Source: Hydractinia symbiolongicarpus (Eukaryota > Cnidaria > Hydrozoa > Anthoathecata > Hydractiniidae). From it: a stretch of 64,000 nucleotides of DNA. Location: positions 8,806,001-8,870,000 of the forward strand of contig NC_079878.1 of NCBI RefSeq assembly GCF_029227915.1, read 5' to 3'. Shown here piece after piece: positions 37,501 through 49,900 of this stretch. Numbering within the stretch: position 1 is the stretch's first letter; the number at the start of each line of letters is the position of its first letter. The notes under the pieces were generated by a model. The model was not told the origin of the DNA. It searched no databases and saw only the letters and a list, made by a program, of their open reading frames with translations. Both the position numbers and the translations under genes were made by a program.

Positions 37501-40500
37501 ACTTGTCCTTGTAAAAATGAAACAGCTGGTGGTCTGTTGAGCCGAAATATCGTACTTTCCCATACTACAACTCTTCCACCTTTATGAGTAGCTCCGCCAA
37601 TAATTTCTCGTTTTTTATCATACCTAAAAATAAGAAGTATATAAGGATAAAAAAGTATGAAAACCATAAATTGCCGAGACCTAACAATGGAGAAGACATT
37701 GTAATACTGCCAAAGGATGATACTTTGAAGATGCAGCTATGATGATTCATAACATGTAAAAATATGAGAAAATGAAATTTGTGACTGTGAAACAACACCA
37801 TCAGCATTTTTTTCTGAATTTTGAATTAATAAAACACCCTTGTAGGTTCAATGATTTAAGAAGAATGGAACAATTAAATAATAATATAAATGCAAAATTC
37901 GACAAAGTTAATTTGCTATATTATTTTGCTATATTTATGCATATCAAAAATTTGCAGTTGCAGCTAGAGAAAAAACAAAAGCTATTTAAATATTTTTAAA
38001 ACAGCGTATGCACGATTCAACTAAGTTTCTTAATTTTGACATGACAACATGTAAAATTTCTTAAAGTACAGTCAATCATAAAAGATAAACCAAGGTTTAC
38101 AAATATAATGCCCCAGTTTTGACAATTTCAAAAGATTAGAACAAATGAAATGTCTTATACTTCAAAAACTTTCAAACATTTAATTAATTTTTCACATTTT
38201 GATTACCGCCCATCTCAAAAAGAAAAATAGAGATTTAAAAAGACTTTACCTTGAGAAATAATATAGTAACTTAATGTTTACAAGTTTTATCTTTTTAAGG
38301 CAACTCACAATTTTCTTGACTGGTTAAAATATGTAAAGATAGCTTAACATCTGAAATCTTAATAGGAGGTTAAGCTACAAATTACTCACAAATATAACTC
38401 CCCATAATAATTTTTCTTCCAAAACTCGTTTACGAACATCATCACAGAAAATTCACCTTCATCTGTGCTATCTGCAGACACTCTGGTATGATCTCCACGA
38501 CGAATAATTTTGCCAAAAACTCTAAGAATTAATGAGATTAACTTTATTACCTTCTCAACTTTCTACCTATGTGTTTATAATTCTAGAAATCTCTAACTAA
38601 TGCACTTAGCCAGAAAGAAATGAATTAAATATTTTTTGTTATTTTATGTGAATCATCAACTTTGTGTCCCCTAGTAGGTAGTATTTCAAAAAGTCAAAGT
38701 GATTATAATTTTTGCTGATTTATTTCTTGAGTCAGTTACATAAAAAGTTCAAAAACCGTACTTTTCTCACTTAAATTGAGAATGTTTTGAAATCTGCTCT
38801 CCAACCTAGATGGTGCTGGTAACTACGATTGATTCATGGGGAAATTAATGCCACTCAATGAAAATCTAGATGACGCAGCAAAACATTACTTTGTTTTTCA
38901 CAAGTTTACAAAAATGGTTTTTTAACTGTTTTGAACATAAAATGTGAGCTTTATTGCACACAGCATTGTATACTTATAAATCCTTAAATGTGGGCCTAAC
39001 ATTTTCATTTTGAATAAAATTTAAATGCAACCTCACAGAAGTTTTTTTTCCTAAAAGTAACTATTGAATACAGAACATAAAGGTCAGTAATTATAAGTAA
39101 ACAAATTTATCTCAGCAACTAAGCCTGCTTTTTATCTCAATTTTTATCTCTTCATCAAAGAATATTACATTTTTACATTATTACCACTGTTTTTTTTTTG
39201 ACATAGGATAGAGATTTTTTTGGAAAATATTTTAGTTATCCTTATAAACAACAAATAATGAATTGCACACTCACCTGTAAGGATAATACGGTCCTTCGTC
39301 TTTTGATACATCAATAACAGCCCGTAATAACCTTTTACATAATTTAGTTTTACTAAATGCTACCGGATCACGATCATTTATCCAGGGTGTATTGTCATGA
39401 GTTCTCTAAAGAGTTGTAACATGCTTCAATACATTCATGCCTGAATCAGTCATTTTTTGCTTTGAACACCCTAGTAGAAAACACAGCAACCAAACCTGCT
39501 TGACAAAGATTTGCTTAAGCAACACATGTCAAACTAACAAGCAATTCAAAAGTTATTTATTACCAAATATTTTGAAACCTGGAATGACAGACATACAATG
39601 ATATGTAATAAACAGATGCAGATTGTTTTGCAGAAAAGGTTAAGAGGTTATAGAAAACTCCAAAAGGTTATAAAAAATATTATACGTTTTTTCATGCAAG
39701 TGCAATCAAATTTTGTGCCAAATTCCTAAAATTTTGAAATAATTTAAAAAAATTACCTGCTTGTTTACATCATCAGAATCATAATTATTGAATAACCAAC
39801 CCTCGTTGTCAAACGTTAAATAATTTTTTACAAGAACTTGATATTTTGATGGTATAATGTTGTCATACACAGCGTACGGACGTCCATCTGGTGTTTTTGT
39901 GTAGATTAATCGATGCTCGCTGACATTGAACTTCTGGAAAAAAGGCTCAAACTGTATATATCTATTACATAATCAATAAACACAAAGGATTTATTTAAAA
40001 GCAATCTTAGGCAAGAAAAGATGTTGTTGAACTGACTTTGTAGAGCTTAAAAAATTGTTATCAAGTCTTTGTTATTTCAAATGCATCATCGTCATTCTCA
40101 GGTTAACGTCCGTTTTCCATGCTAGCATGAGTGGGACGGGGTATATTAATGACCCTCTTCCAATCTGATCTAGACTGTGTTAGATCTAAACTTAACTTCC
40201 TCTGTATCAAGTCTGTCCTTATAACCTCCTGCCAAGTCTTTCTCGGTCTGCCTCTGGGCTTGCCCCAGGAACTATCAAGCCTCGACACTTTCTTACCCAA
40301 TTATCCCCTCCATTCTTTCCAAGTGCCCCAGCCAATTCAATCTTCTTATCTGAATAACATCTTTAATTCTACAGATACTTAGCCTGCTTCTTAGCTCACC
40401 TGAACTCTTTCTGTCTCTCAGACTGGCGTTACACACCCACCTAACCATTCTCATATCATTCCTTTCTAGACGGTCAAGATCTTCCTGCTTCACTGCCCAT

Positions 40501-41864
40501 GTCTCACTACCCTATCGTACAATATAAAACTTTTAATGATGATTTTTTATATAAATGGCACATGCACTTAACTATACGGAATAATTTTATATTTAAGCGT
40601 TAAGTCATTCCCGTCCCATGAAATTGCTATTAAAACTTTGTTTACTTAATTGCATAAGAATATGTAAAGCCAAAAAAGATTTTTTCTTTAAACTTTCTGA
40701 ATTGAAACTTTATTTTTACATCTTGTATATGGAAAACATTGTTCCGCGTCCCTAAATTGTTCTTGCTCAAGAGAAGTAATATTGCTGTGACATACTTTGC
40801 ACACACATAATCTTTGCAAACATTCGGTTAAATTTGATTTGTGTCTATAATCCAATTATACAGAGGTTAAGTTTAGGTATTCATTGGTGTCATATACACT
40901 ATCGCTGGGAAAACATCTATTACTTTCTTCAACTGACACACTTTTTGCTCAATTTGCTCAATTTAATGAATTTATGTAAGCCTGACTGGCTGTATTAAAC
41001 AGGGCTACTAATTCAAATGGATTGTAGCTATAAAACCTGGAACAGACAAACTAATACATGCATCCTAATTTATTTCTTATGTTTAATAATTTTATAAAGC
41101 TTTGCCGTAAATCCTCTTTTAAGTAAATCCTCTTTTAATCAAGGGTAGCCTATTCAGGCACGATAATTTAACAATTTACTAGTTTAAAGGCAGAAGTTGT
41201 CAAAAAGAAAGGAGGCTCCATCCAGATATAAATACACAAACACATATAAAAAAACAACAAATAATAAAAAAAAATGCTGAGATTTTGCTAGGGAAGCATT
41301 TAAACAAATTAAGTATGAGTGAAAGGAGTTTACTTGCCATGAACAAATCAAGAATGACTACTCTTTTGTTTGTCTTACCATAAATCACCATAAATCGTTT
41401 AAAAAGCATCAAAATAGAATCGTAAAAGTTAAAAAAAAAGCAATGTAGATCGTTAACTATCAAAACGGGATGCTGGAAAGCAAAAACATTGCTGCACACT
41501 GTACATTACAAAACAGTCAAAACAAGATTTTAAGAATGAAAAATAATAGTTAATAACTTGTGTGTTAGAATAGAATATATTAATGAGGTTATTATTATAA
41601 CTTATCTGGCTTCCTCAAAAGATGTTTTTACAGCGAAACCCTAGAATTTTAAGCCTGTCTAAATAAAATAAATATTAAAACAGTATTTTGAAGTAACACT
41701 AAAAATAGTTAAGATACCTTTTTTGTACTTGGAGTAACAGAAGCTTCATCAACTTTTTGACCAACCTTCATAACATTGTCATCAATTACTATGTTGTCAG
41801 CATCTTGTTTTGTTGTGGTGAACACCATCAGAAACAAACACACCAAAATGTGCAATAATTTCAT
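34588..41864 (-). CDS. Secreted tandem 2OG-Fe(II) oxygenase, first domain degenerate (eight exons)
   Basis: Exons on the minus strand are 41718-41864, 39757-39933, 39275-39405, 38390-38521, 37425-37623, 36449-36760, 35268-35526 and 34588-34856. All borders are GT-AG, phases close, and the product is 541 residues. Residues 1-19 are a signal peptide. Two homologous domains follow, about 50-262 and 263-541. Domain 2 has the prolyl-hydroxylase-type double-stranded beta-helix signature: HTRIHGD (His396, Asp398), NYGETTFFEKN, a distal His457 in IPHSARPPSF, and Arg470 as the likely 2-oxoglutarate ligand. Domain 1 aligns across the same blocks (HTRVSAD, YYGELYLYDKK, RLNRPPAV), but the positions read Ser167, Arg223 and Gln236, so it should not bind iron. 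The substrate is unknown; secretory-pathway hydroxylation is inferred. AATAAA lies at 34526-34531 on the complement. Confidence 0.9.
40084..40520 (-). mobile_element. LINE 3'-end fragment in oxygenase intron 1
   Basis: On the minus strand it encodes the end of a LINE reverse-transcriptase protein: [20 protein letters not shown], then [15 protein letters not shown], then [19 protein letters not shown]. The 3' tail is a short 'gat/atg' microsatellite. It is 5'-truncated and broken by small changes. It lies in the sense orientation within the gene and belongs to the same family as 52617-57128 and 57799-58072. Confidence 0.87.
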
Positions 41865-43295
41865 TTTTATTATATATACCCTAATGAAAAATGTTCATAA
41901 ATAATAACACATCGTCTTTAGGAATACAGAAACAAATTTCCATTGAAGCACACTATATTCAATTCTTAGTTTTTACCATGTATATACATCAGTTTTTCAT
42001 AGAAAATTTAAAGGTGCAATGTGTTCCAGCCTATATGACTTGAGTCACTCACATATTGATTGAGAAACCCAATAATGATAGCGCACACAACATGTGAGCA
42101 TTTTTTGATAAGCAAATTATCCTCTACAGTATATAGCTAGATGATAATTAGTTTTTTCAAGTTAGGGTCACTTAAATATTTTCACAATTGAGCCGTAAAA
42201 CTTCCTTAGTGTCCAAATTCTGAATGTTTTGTTTCTTAAATGTAGCTAGCTGTTCTCCTCAATCTTAGGACAATGCTCAATCTTTAGACATAAAAATGCC
42301 GCCCGGTCTTAAGACTGGACAGGGTGTCACAAGATATTGGGCAGGAGACCAATGTTAGGAACATCTTCAGACGTCTTTTAGATTTTAAAGAAGAGATGGG
42401 TCTGTTGTTTGCAAGACCCAACAAACATTCTCATAGATTGGGCAGTCCAGTCTTAAGACCGTTCGGGTTTCAAGATTGGGCAGAACATAGCTATGTTTGT
42501 AGCTTATTTTATACCTGACTAAAAGGCTAAAAAAAAGAGGCTATCCCTTGTGTCCAAATGTGTTCAAATTAGAACACAAAACAAACCTAATACTCCCAGT
42601 TTTATGCAGCTAGAACAATACAATCTATAATGATAGGATCATATTTATTATTGTCTCTATGGTTTAATGCTACTTATTTAGCTGCCTAGCTTGCATCCTT
42701 ACGTTGTCTTGTCTGCAGCTTCAAAAAAGGAAGACTTTGCACAGCTTAAAAAAACTTCCGAGAAGCACGCCTCCGTTGAGCTTAATTACTTCCTTCTTTA
42801 ATACTCGTACTAAAGCGTCGTTGTTTGTGATAAAGCGCAAAATTCGGTTCTGTTTTAAATTTCGAGAGTTGTTAGCATAAAATATATTCCCGGCACTTCG
42901 TTATCCTCTTCAGGAACAAAGAAAATCAACACGCAAGATTACATAAAGGTGATAAGCCTATCGTCACTTATTTAGTAAAATCAAAAATGCGATTATTATA
43001 ATTTTTGAGCTTTTTCTCCTTCCACAAGGAAGCAACAAGAAGGCGTTGAACTACACCCCTTCACGGCAGAATATTATTTTTATGGGATCTGGAGACTAAG
43101 GTGCATTAAGCATTTTCTATTGATATCTGTGCGCACAGTTTCTCTTTATTTGAAAACGAAGTTTTGTTTATATTTTCACTAGGTGCTTTTTTTGCAACTT
43201 GAACATTTTTCGCGTTATCTTACATCTTCTTTTGAAACCAAGAAAAAGAGCACAATCATACCATGACAAAAATAGTGAATTATATCGAAACAAGG
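41865..43295. other. Spacer upstream of both the oxygenase and BCAS2 genes
   Basis: Promoters of both divergent genes probably lie here or a little further right. A small palindromic repeat is at 42301-42488. No gene is supported. Confidence 0.5.
42301..42488. repeat. Short inverted repeat, 'cggtcttaagactgga' core
   Basis: gcccggtcttaagactggac at 42301 is mirrored by gtccagtcttaagaccgttc at about 42443-42464. A 'attgggcag' motif recurs three times. It may be a tiny MITE; no target duplication is clear. Confidence 0.6.
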
Positions 43296-43560
43296 GAGAT
43301 AGTGTAGTCGTAGCGCATTTGTAATCATAAGGTTTCAGACCAACTGGCCGCAACAGACTTGTGTGGCAGGCAAGCATGTTAGATCAATGCCATACGTATC
43401 CCCATCCTCGTCTCCAGGGTTTCTTGCTTATGTCCAAGACGCTCGGGCTTACTTGACGGGTCTTTATGTCAAAAAGGCAAAAGCCCCTGGGGACGAGGTG
43501 GTACGTATCCTCCTGGCGGGAATACTACATAGTCACAGTCATAGGGCATGAAATTCCCAA
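43296..43560 (+). mobile_element. tRNA-like SINE split by a hAT-like MITE
   Basis: It matches the copy at 59534-59702 over its whole length: a 'gtagt-gtagc-cattt-gtaatcataa' head resembling a tRNA with A box and anticodon arm, then 'ttgtgtgg-aggcaagca', then a tail 'acatagt-acagt-aggg'. A 101-bp MITE interrupts it at 43401. It lies just upstream of the BCAS2 first exon. Pol III use is inferred from the tRNA-like head. Confidence 0.65.
43401..43501. mobile_element. 101-bp hAT-like MITE with 8-bp target duplication
   Basis: The ends cccatcctcgtctccaggg and cccctggggacgaggtgg are inverted repeats. Perfect 8-bp direct repeats TACGTATC flank it (43393-43400 and 43502-43509). The related SINE at 59534 shows the empty site. 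Confidence 0.9.
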
Positions 43561-43947
43561 GTACTTTACTCACGTTCTCTTTTTAAAGTTTCGTAGTTAG
43601 CTGATGTATAAAAGAAGATAAATAATAGTTTCTCTTTTTGGTGACAGTCCATAAGTAAGTGTCCCATAAATTTTTGTTCATTGTTGAATGATTCGTTAAA
43701 CACTAACTCTAAAAAGAAGGCCCTACGCCCAAAAAAATCTTCCCACTCTCATTCCCAGGAATTTTTGTTTTTTAGAAAATCCTAGGGGTGGGAGGCGCAG
43801 GGGTGCTTATCCTCTCTGCGATCATTTGACACGGGATGTCTGTCGTGTAGAAAAGAACCCCTGGGGAAAAGCACGTTGCGAAAGTCTGTTAGTGTTTGAT
43901 GCTTGTATACACAAAGGCTGTGCGAACAACAGCCATTCGCAAACAAG

Positions 43948-46900
43948 ATGGCTACTCACGCACATATGAGCCATGAAGTCGTTCCTGACGCTTTACCGTA
44001 TGTTGATCAGGGTTATGATGAACCAGGTGTTCGTGACATGGTACGTTGCAGACTTTGTGTATTCCTGTCAAATTATGTACTTTAGTTTTACATGTTTTTA
44101 ATTGATTTGATATGGGTTAAGAGTATTCTGCTGACCATGATCTCAATGTTGATTACAGGTCTCCCTTGTCAGTCGGGAAACTTTTCCCAATTAGAGTAAA
44201 CTATCATTCAGCCCACTATTGGCATTTTCTATCCTTTAACCCGTGCTAGATTAGCTAGCGATAGAAAATACGAGAAGGGAGCTGGATGTTCTTTCCCATC
44301 TTTTAATGCCAGCCCAACTATCAATGCTTCACCATCTCGTTTGTAAGCAGGGCGCTCTGTCAAAAGTTAAGTCAGAACATTGAAAGACTGGACAGCCCAG
44401 CTATCAACGCCTATGTACAGCCTTCAAAGATAATACAGTTAGGGAAATCCTCTTAATTAAGCTGTACATCTTAATTTAGATGTCAGCTTAATTAGGATGT
44501 ATGATACAGTCTAATTAGACATTTTACAGCTTAGTTAAGATGTACAAAACTTTGATCGTATAAAACACACATTTAACTAAATTTTAGCATCTATCTAACT
44601 GAATAAATCCAATATTTACATGCATATAAACATCCCCAATACATTAGTTTTTTCGTAGCACTAAACTTGAAGTTTTAAAAATATCCGCCTAAATAGGATG
44701 TATCACGTGACGTGACATCCTAACTAGATGCAGTACAGCTTAAATAGATTATCGCTAACAAAGAACCATTGTTTATATGTAGTCCATATCTTTTGAACCC
44801 GGAGTGCTGGAAATACCGTTCCTCTTTTATAATATAGTGGTCAAACTGACGATTAAAGAGCTGCAGCGGTGATTCTGCTAAAATTTACATTTTTCGAGAA
44901 ATCAGAGGAAAATTTTTCTACCTCCTAATGTAGATGTACAGTACTGTGAAAAGGTTTGTTAACATCGTGTTCGTGTAACGAGCGTGCTGCACACGAACCA
45001 AGATAAAATCGTGGTCTTTATGTATAACAAACATTCAAACATTCTATCGTGGCCACCACGCTAATATTATTATCTCCACGAAGGATCAAGTGTCCCACGA
45101 TTATTTTCGCGAGCTCCACGATTTTATAACCAGTATAATTTAATTTTTTTTCTTTTCAAAAAAGTCTTTTATTGAAGTTAATTTGTTTGTTTCAGGTTTT
45201 ATCATAATGTCATTTGTCTAGAAAAGTTAAATCTGTCTGCCCCGATAGAAATGCTTTTTTAGATTGAATTTTAAAAGTTTAAAAACGAAAAGCGGCGATA
45301 GAAATGTTTTTTTAAATTGCATTTTAAAAGTTTATAAACGAAAAGCGGCGATAGAAATGTTTTTTAAGGTCGCATTTTAAAAGTTTATAGACGAAAAGCG
45401 GCGATAGAAATGTTTTTTTACATCGCATTTTGATTCACGAACGATTAAAATCTATTATGTAGCTAGCTTTATGACAACGAATTAAAACTTGTTAATTTAT
45501 TTTTTTGCCGTCGGTTTTTGATTTAATTGATAAACAACAGTCTTTGTTGTTTTACAATAGAAGTTATCTATCGTGGAAGCCACAATGTAATATTTAATTT
45601 TCGTTCATGTAGCCCACGAACCACGATCGTGAGGTCCACAATTGTTAAAAAAATACGCATTGTGGACTATCGTGGTTCGTGCGTAACATGAAATAAACAC
45701 GAACCACGATGTTAACAAACCTTTTCACAGTACTGTATGTCACCTAATTAAGCTGTATGATACAGCTTATTTAGGAGATCTCCAAATTAAGCTATACAGC
45801 TTAGTTAAGAGAATAAGCCGCTTATATAAGGGCGAGTTTAGGTGACTTTTCGAATTAAATTAGCGGTTGTCCTCCGAAACCGCCCACACTCTCCCTAAGC
45901 ATTCCTGAAATGTAATTCCTTGTAACATACCATGAGGACGATACTTGAAAGAAGGCGCTGGGAGAGAAAAGAGTTAATTAAAATTTATATGTTATTTATA
46001 AAGTAAATTTTATCAAAAACCATCAAAAGCAGTTCTTTTAAAGAATTTTGCTACCAAAAGTAAGTTTATTTTAATTTTTATAGTTTATTGAATCATTAGT
46101 GTCTGTTTTTCTTTCGGGCATTGTTCAGGTCTATGCAGGTTTTTTTGTGTGAATACTTGGATTTTTTTAAACCGCCGAACTCGCCCAAGAACGCCCGCAC
46201 TTTTTAAGGTATATGGGGCTTACCAGCAACCTTGTTTAAAGATTTGAATAAAAAACTGTGGCGTTTAAAGATAGGCTACACATCCCAACTGTCAACGTTT
46301 GTTCTTATACCAGTTTTTAAATAAAAAATTGCGGCATTTTAAGTTTACTGATTTAAATCTTAAAACAACTTAAGTTTAAAAAATGATTTAAATTTTAAAG
46401 ATAACAAAAATCAATAATTATTATATTCTACTAAGGGATCGTCTCAAAATGTGCGTATGTTTTTTTTGAGTTTTTGAGTTTTGAAAATCAACGTATAAAA
46501 TCCATTTTGTAGTGTGTGATGACAGCCCTCGAAATAATTTTTGGAGACTCGTCAGACAAAATGTCCGCCACATTTCTAGTTCGGTTGGACATGTCCGTAG
46601 TTCGTTTTAAACGTTTGTTGGACAAAACGTCTGATAGATTTCCATCTTGGTCTGACACTTTTAAATCTCAGAATTATTAAATCGTCCTGGTCCTTTTAAT
46701 CCATGAGCAAGCCTATCTATAGACCATCCTAGCAAGTTCACTGACTCCTGACGTAGGTAAAAAAAACTACGTAGACATAAATCCCTTTTGCCTGGCCCCT
46801 TCGTCGTTGGTAACCAGGTCTTACACAAGAAGTCCAGTCATGCGGTACTAAACTAATGCGGAGGTGAACGCCCATGGAGCACGGATATAGCAAGTCTGCA

Positions 46901-49900
46901 AAACTGCACTTACAGGCAGAGCAGACATTTTATTATGTAGATAATTTCTTCATTTGACAAAACAATTGAAAACCATAGCAGGTCCGAATTTAATTTAATT
47001 TTTTCTTTATACCTCAAGTGTTATTTTTATTCAAACAATTTTAAAAACGAAACCCAAGCGAAGCATATTTTTGCCTATTTGCTTGTGATGACCTAAAAAA
47101 GGAGCTCGTATCGCATGCGTAACATCTTTTGCACATGCGTTTTACATCGCACGCGTTACTTGAATTACACGTGCAATTGCAAGGGTTGTGTGGGTTTAAA
47201 CATGTGTGGCCCTGTAGCTTAGTGGTTATAATTCTTTTGTTTGGGCTCAGGTGGTTCTTATTTAGTATAAATCATATCTCATTTAGTGTTTATAAAAATT
47301 TTCATATGAAAAATCACATATTCATGAGATAGTATTTTTTTCAAGAATGCATCAATATAATAATGCGCTAAGTGTGTCCGTCTGTCTGCGACAGGCAAAG
47401 TGGATGTGTTCATTTTCCTTTGATGTAGCCGACATTTCCTTTGAAGTCTCCGAAAAAGTTATACCATTTTGCTAGCGGGTTTACTTTGTTTACATCACGT
47501 GATCAAAATGGAGCAACTTGTTTTGCTGAAATAAATTTAACGGCTTTCTTTACAAAAATGGTGTCCCTTGACACCGAAAAAAACAACAACAAAAGAACGG
47601 CCCTTCGTCTGGAAAAAAGTGCAAATAGGTAATTCAGAGAAAGAAAAGTCCAAGGAGTGAAGTAAGAATTGATAGCTAGAGCTAGAAGTAAAGTAGTAAA
47701 GTTAGAAGTAGAAAATGAAGGCTAGAGTTTAAAGTGGATTTAAAATCAATAATAGTAAGAACTTTGATGTTTTCAGACGTTTAGGTTTATGTCACTGGAG
47801 CAAGCAGACTCGCATTTTCCAAGAAAAGTCTCAAATTCTTGAAGTTTTATATTTTAGCGCTTTTTTTTAAAAAAAAACCTAGCCACCATATTTGTTTATG
47901 TTTTTGTTGCATAATTAATGTCTCCCCTGGCGCGTAACTAATGTGTTTGTCCGAAAATTCAAAATGCTACATTAGCTGACTAACAAACGGAAAACTTTGG
48001 TATGTTGAACTTACTGATCACTGTAATTTTGTTATTTTTACACTACTATTGTTTCTCTTTATATGTGTTTTACTAAGCATAAATAGCTAGCTTTAGTTTT
48101 AGCTAAGTATTCCCAGTTTAAGTATATTTAACTGGGGCTCTTAGCTAATGTTAGCCTCCAATGCCTGCTCCTCATCCCATGGCTAGCTCTAACCTATGAC
48201 TTATATTGTTATTCCTCTTTTTTAATTATCTATAGCTAGCTACCTTAGTTTCCAAACTTCTTTTCTTTTATGATCACGAATTATGATGTAACAAGCTAGC
48301 TAGCTACCTACAAAATCTTTCAAAGACTTGAGATTTTGCAGGATAGTAGGATATATTTTTATGCCCATAAGAGTAAAATTATTTTCACATTTTCACAGGA
48401 GACTACGTGCAATATGACCAGTGCAATAAATTTTTTCAGAATTTAAAGCGTGTGTGTTATTTTTTATTGTTTTGTTTCTGACATCCTGCTAAACTTTTGT
48501 CAGCCTACATATATAATACCAGGTTATTTTAACAGGGGGTTGTAGACATTTGATTGGAAATTTACGTGGGTTTATGACTTTATTTTAATTTATGAGAGGA
48601 TGGTAAGGTTGTTCGTGTTTTTGTTTGTGTTGCAAACTACTGTTTTTTAAAATTTTATGTAAAATTTTGTGGGGAAAAGACCACACGCAATATACTGAAA
48701 GAACAAATTTTGTGGAATTGGCCTCCACTAAAGGCTGTTGTGTAAAGCTAATGGCTTTTTCATAGTTGGTATTATAAACTTTTGTTGGGAAGAACTAAAC
48801 TATATATATTTGATGTCATTTTTGCTGGAAGAAAATTCCATGGTTTCACGTTTTTGTTAAGAATTTTAAAATTGTAGTAATAACTGTGCTTGGTGATGAT
48901 GAAAAAATTAGTAATTGTTCTGACTAAAACTTTTTTGTTTTTTATATTTTATGTAATGCCTGATTTTTCTATAATTTGATGTGTTTCATAACCTTTTTGT
49001 GGAAGATTTATGGGCAATGGCAATATAGAACATGCTAAATGAACTGATTTTTTGTTGATTTGGATGTGCTCCTCAAAAACCGATCTGTTTTACATTTTTT
49101 GTTTACTTTTGTGAGGACGGACCGTATATACAGTCTGTTTTCCAAAAATAATATCTTTGTTGATTCAAATTTACTCCTTATTCATTTTTGACATTCACTT
49201 TTAAATGGTTGGTAAAGGTCACTACAGATCGTCATACTAAGGAAAAAATTTTTGTGTTCTTAATCTGTTCATTTTTACAGTTTGTGTATATTTTTTGGGA
49301 ACAGGATAGTATGTAATCAAAGAAATCATTTTCCAGATATAAATTTGATGTTTTTGACACTTCTGATTGAATTATTAAAAGTTTTCAATGAAGAAAATAT
49401 TTGAGATGTGTTATTTCTGACTTTATTATTATTGTTGCTGTTGTACATGATTCTATACATTATTTTGATTATTGTTTCAAGCTCAACACATAATGACCTT
49501 TGTTGATTCAAGTTTATTCTTTGCTCATTGATTTTTTGACATTTAGGTTTAAAATTGTTAGTAAAGGGTAGTACGGAACTAAAAGAGAAAATTTTTGTGT
49601 TCTTAACTGGTTGATTTTTACATTTTGTGTAAATTTTTGTGGGAGAGGATGGTATACAACAGAAATGACTGATTTTTCTAGATTTAAATTTGATGTTTTG
49701 CAAACTATGGCTTTTTCATATTTTTGTATAAGCTTCTAAGGGAAAGACAACATTTAAAATGTGTAAAAAAATATTTTTGTTGATTTGTGCTAACTCTTGC
49801 AGGCCATCTTTTTGACATTTTAGAATAAAATACTAAGGGTTTTCAACATAATCATATAAAAGATGTACATATTTGAGTTGTGTTTTTTCTGCCATTGTTA

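Noticed and set aside
49326-49703. 125-codon minus-strand frame
   Set aside because: Low-complexity, asparagine/lysine-rich text from AT-rich tandem repeats.
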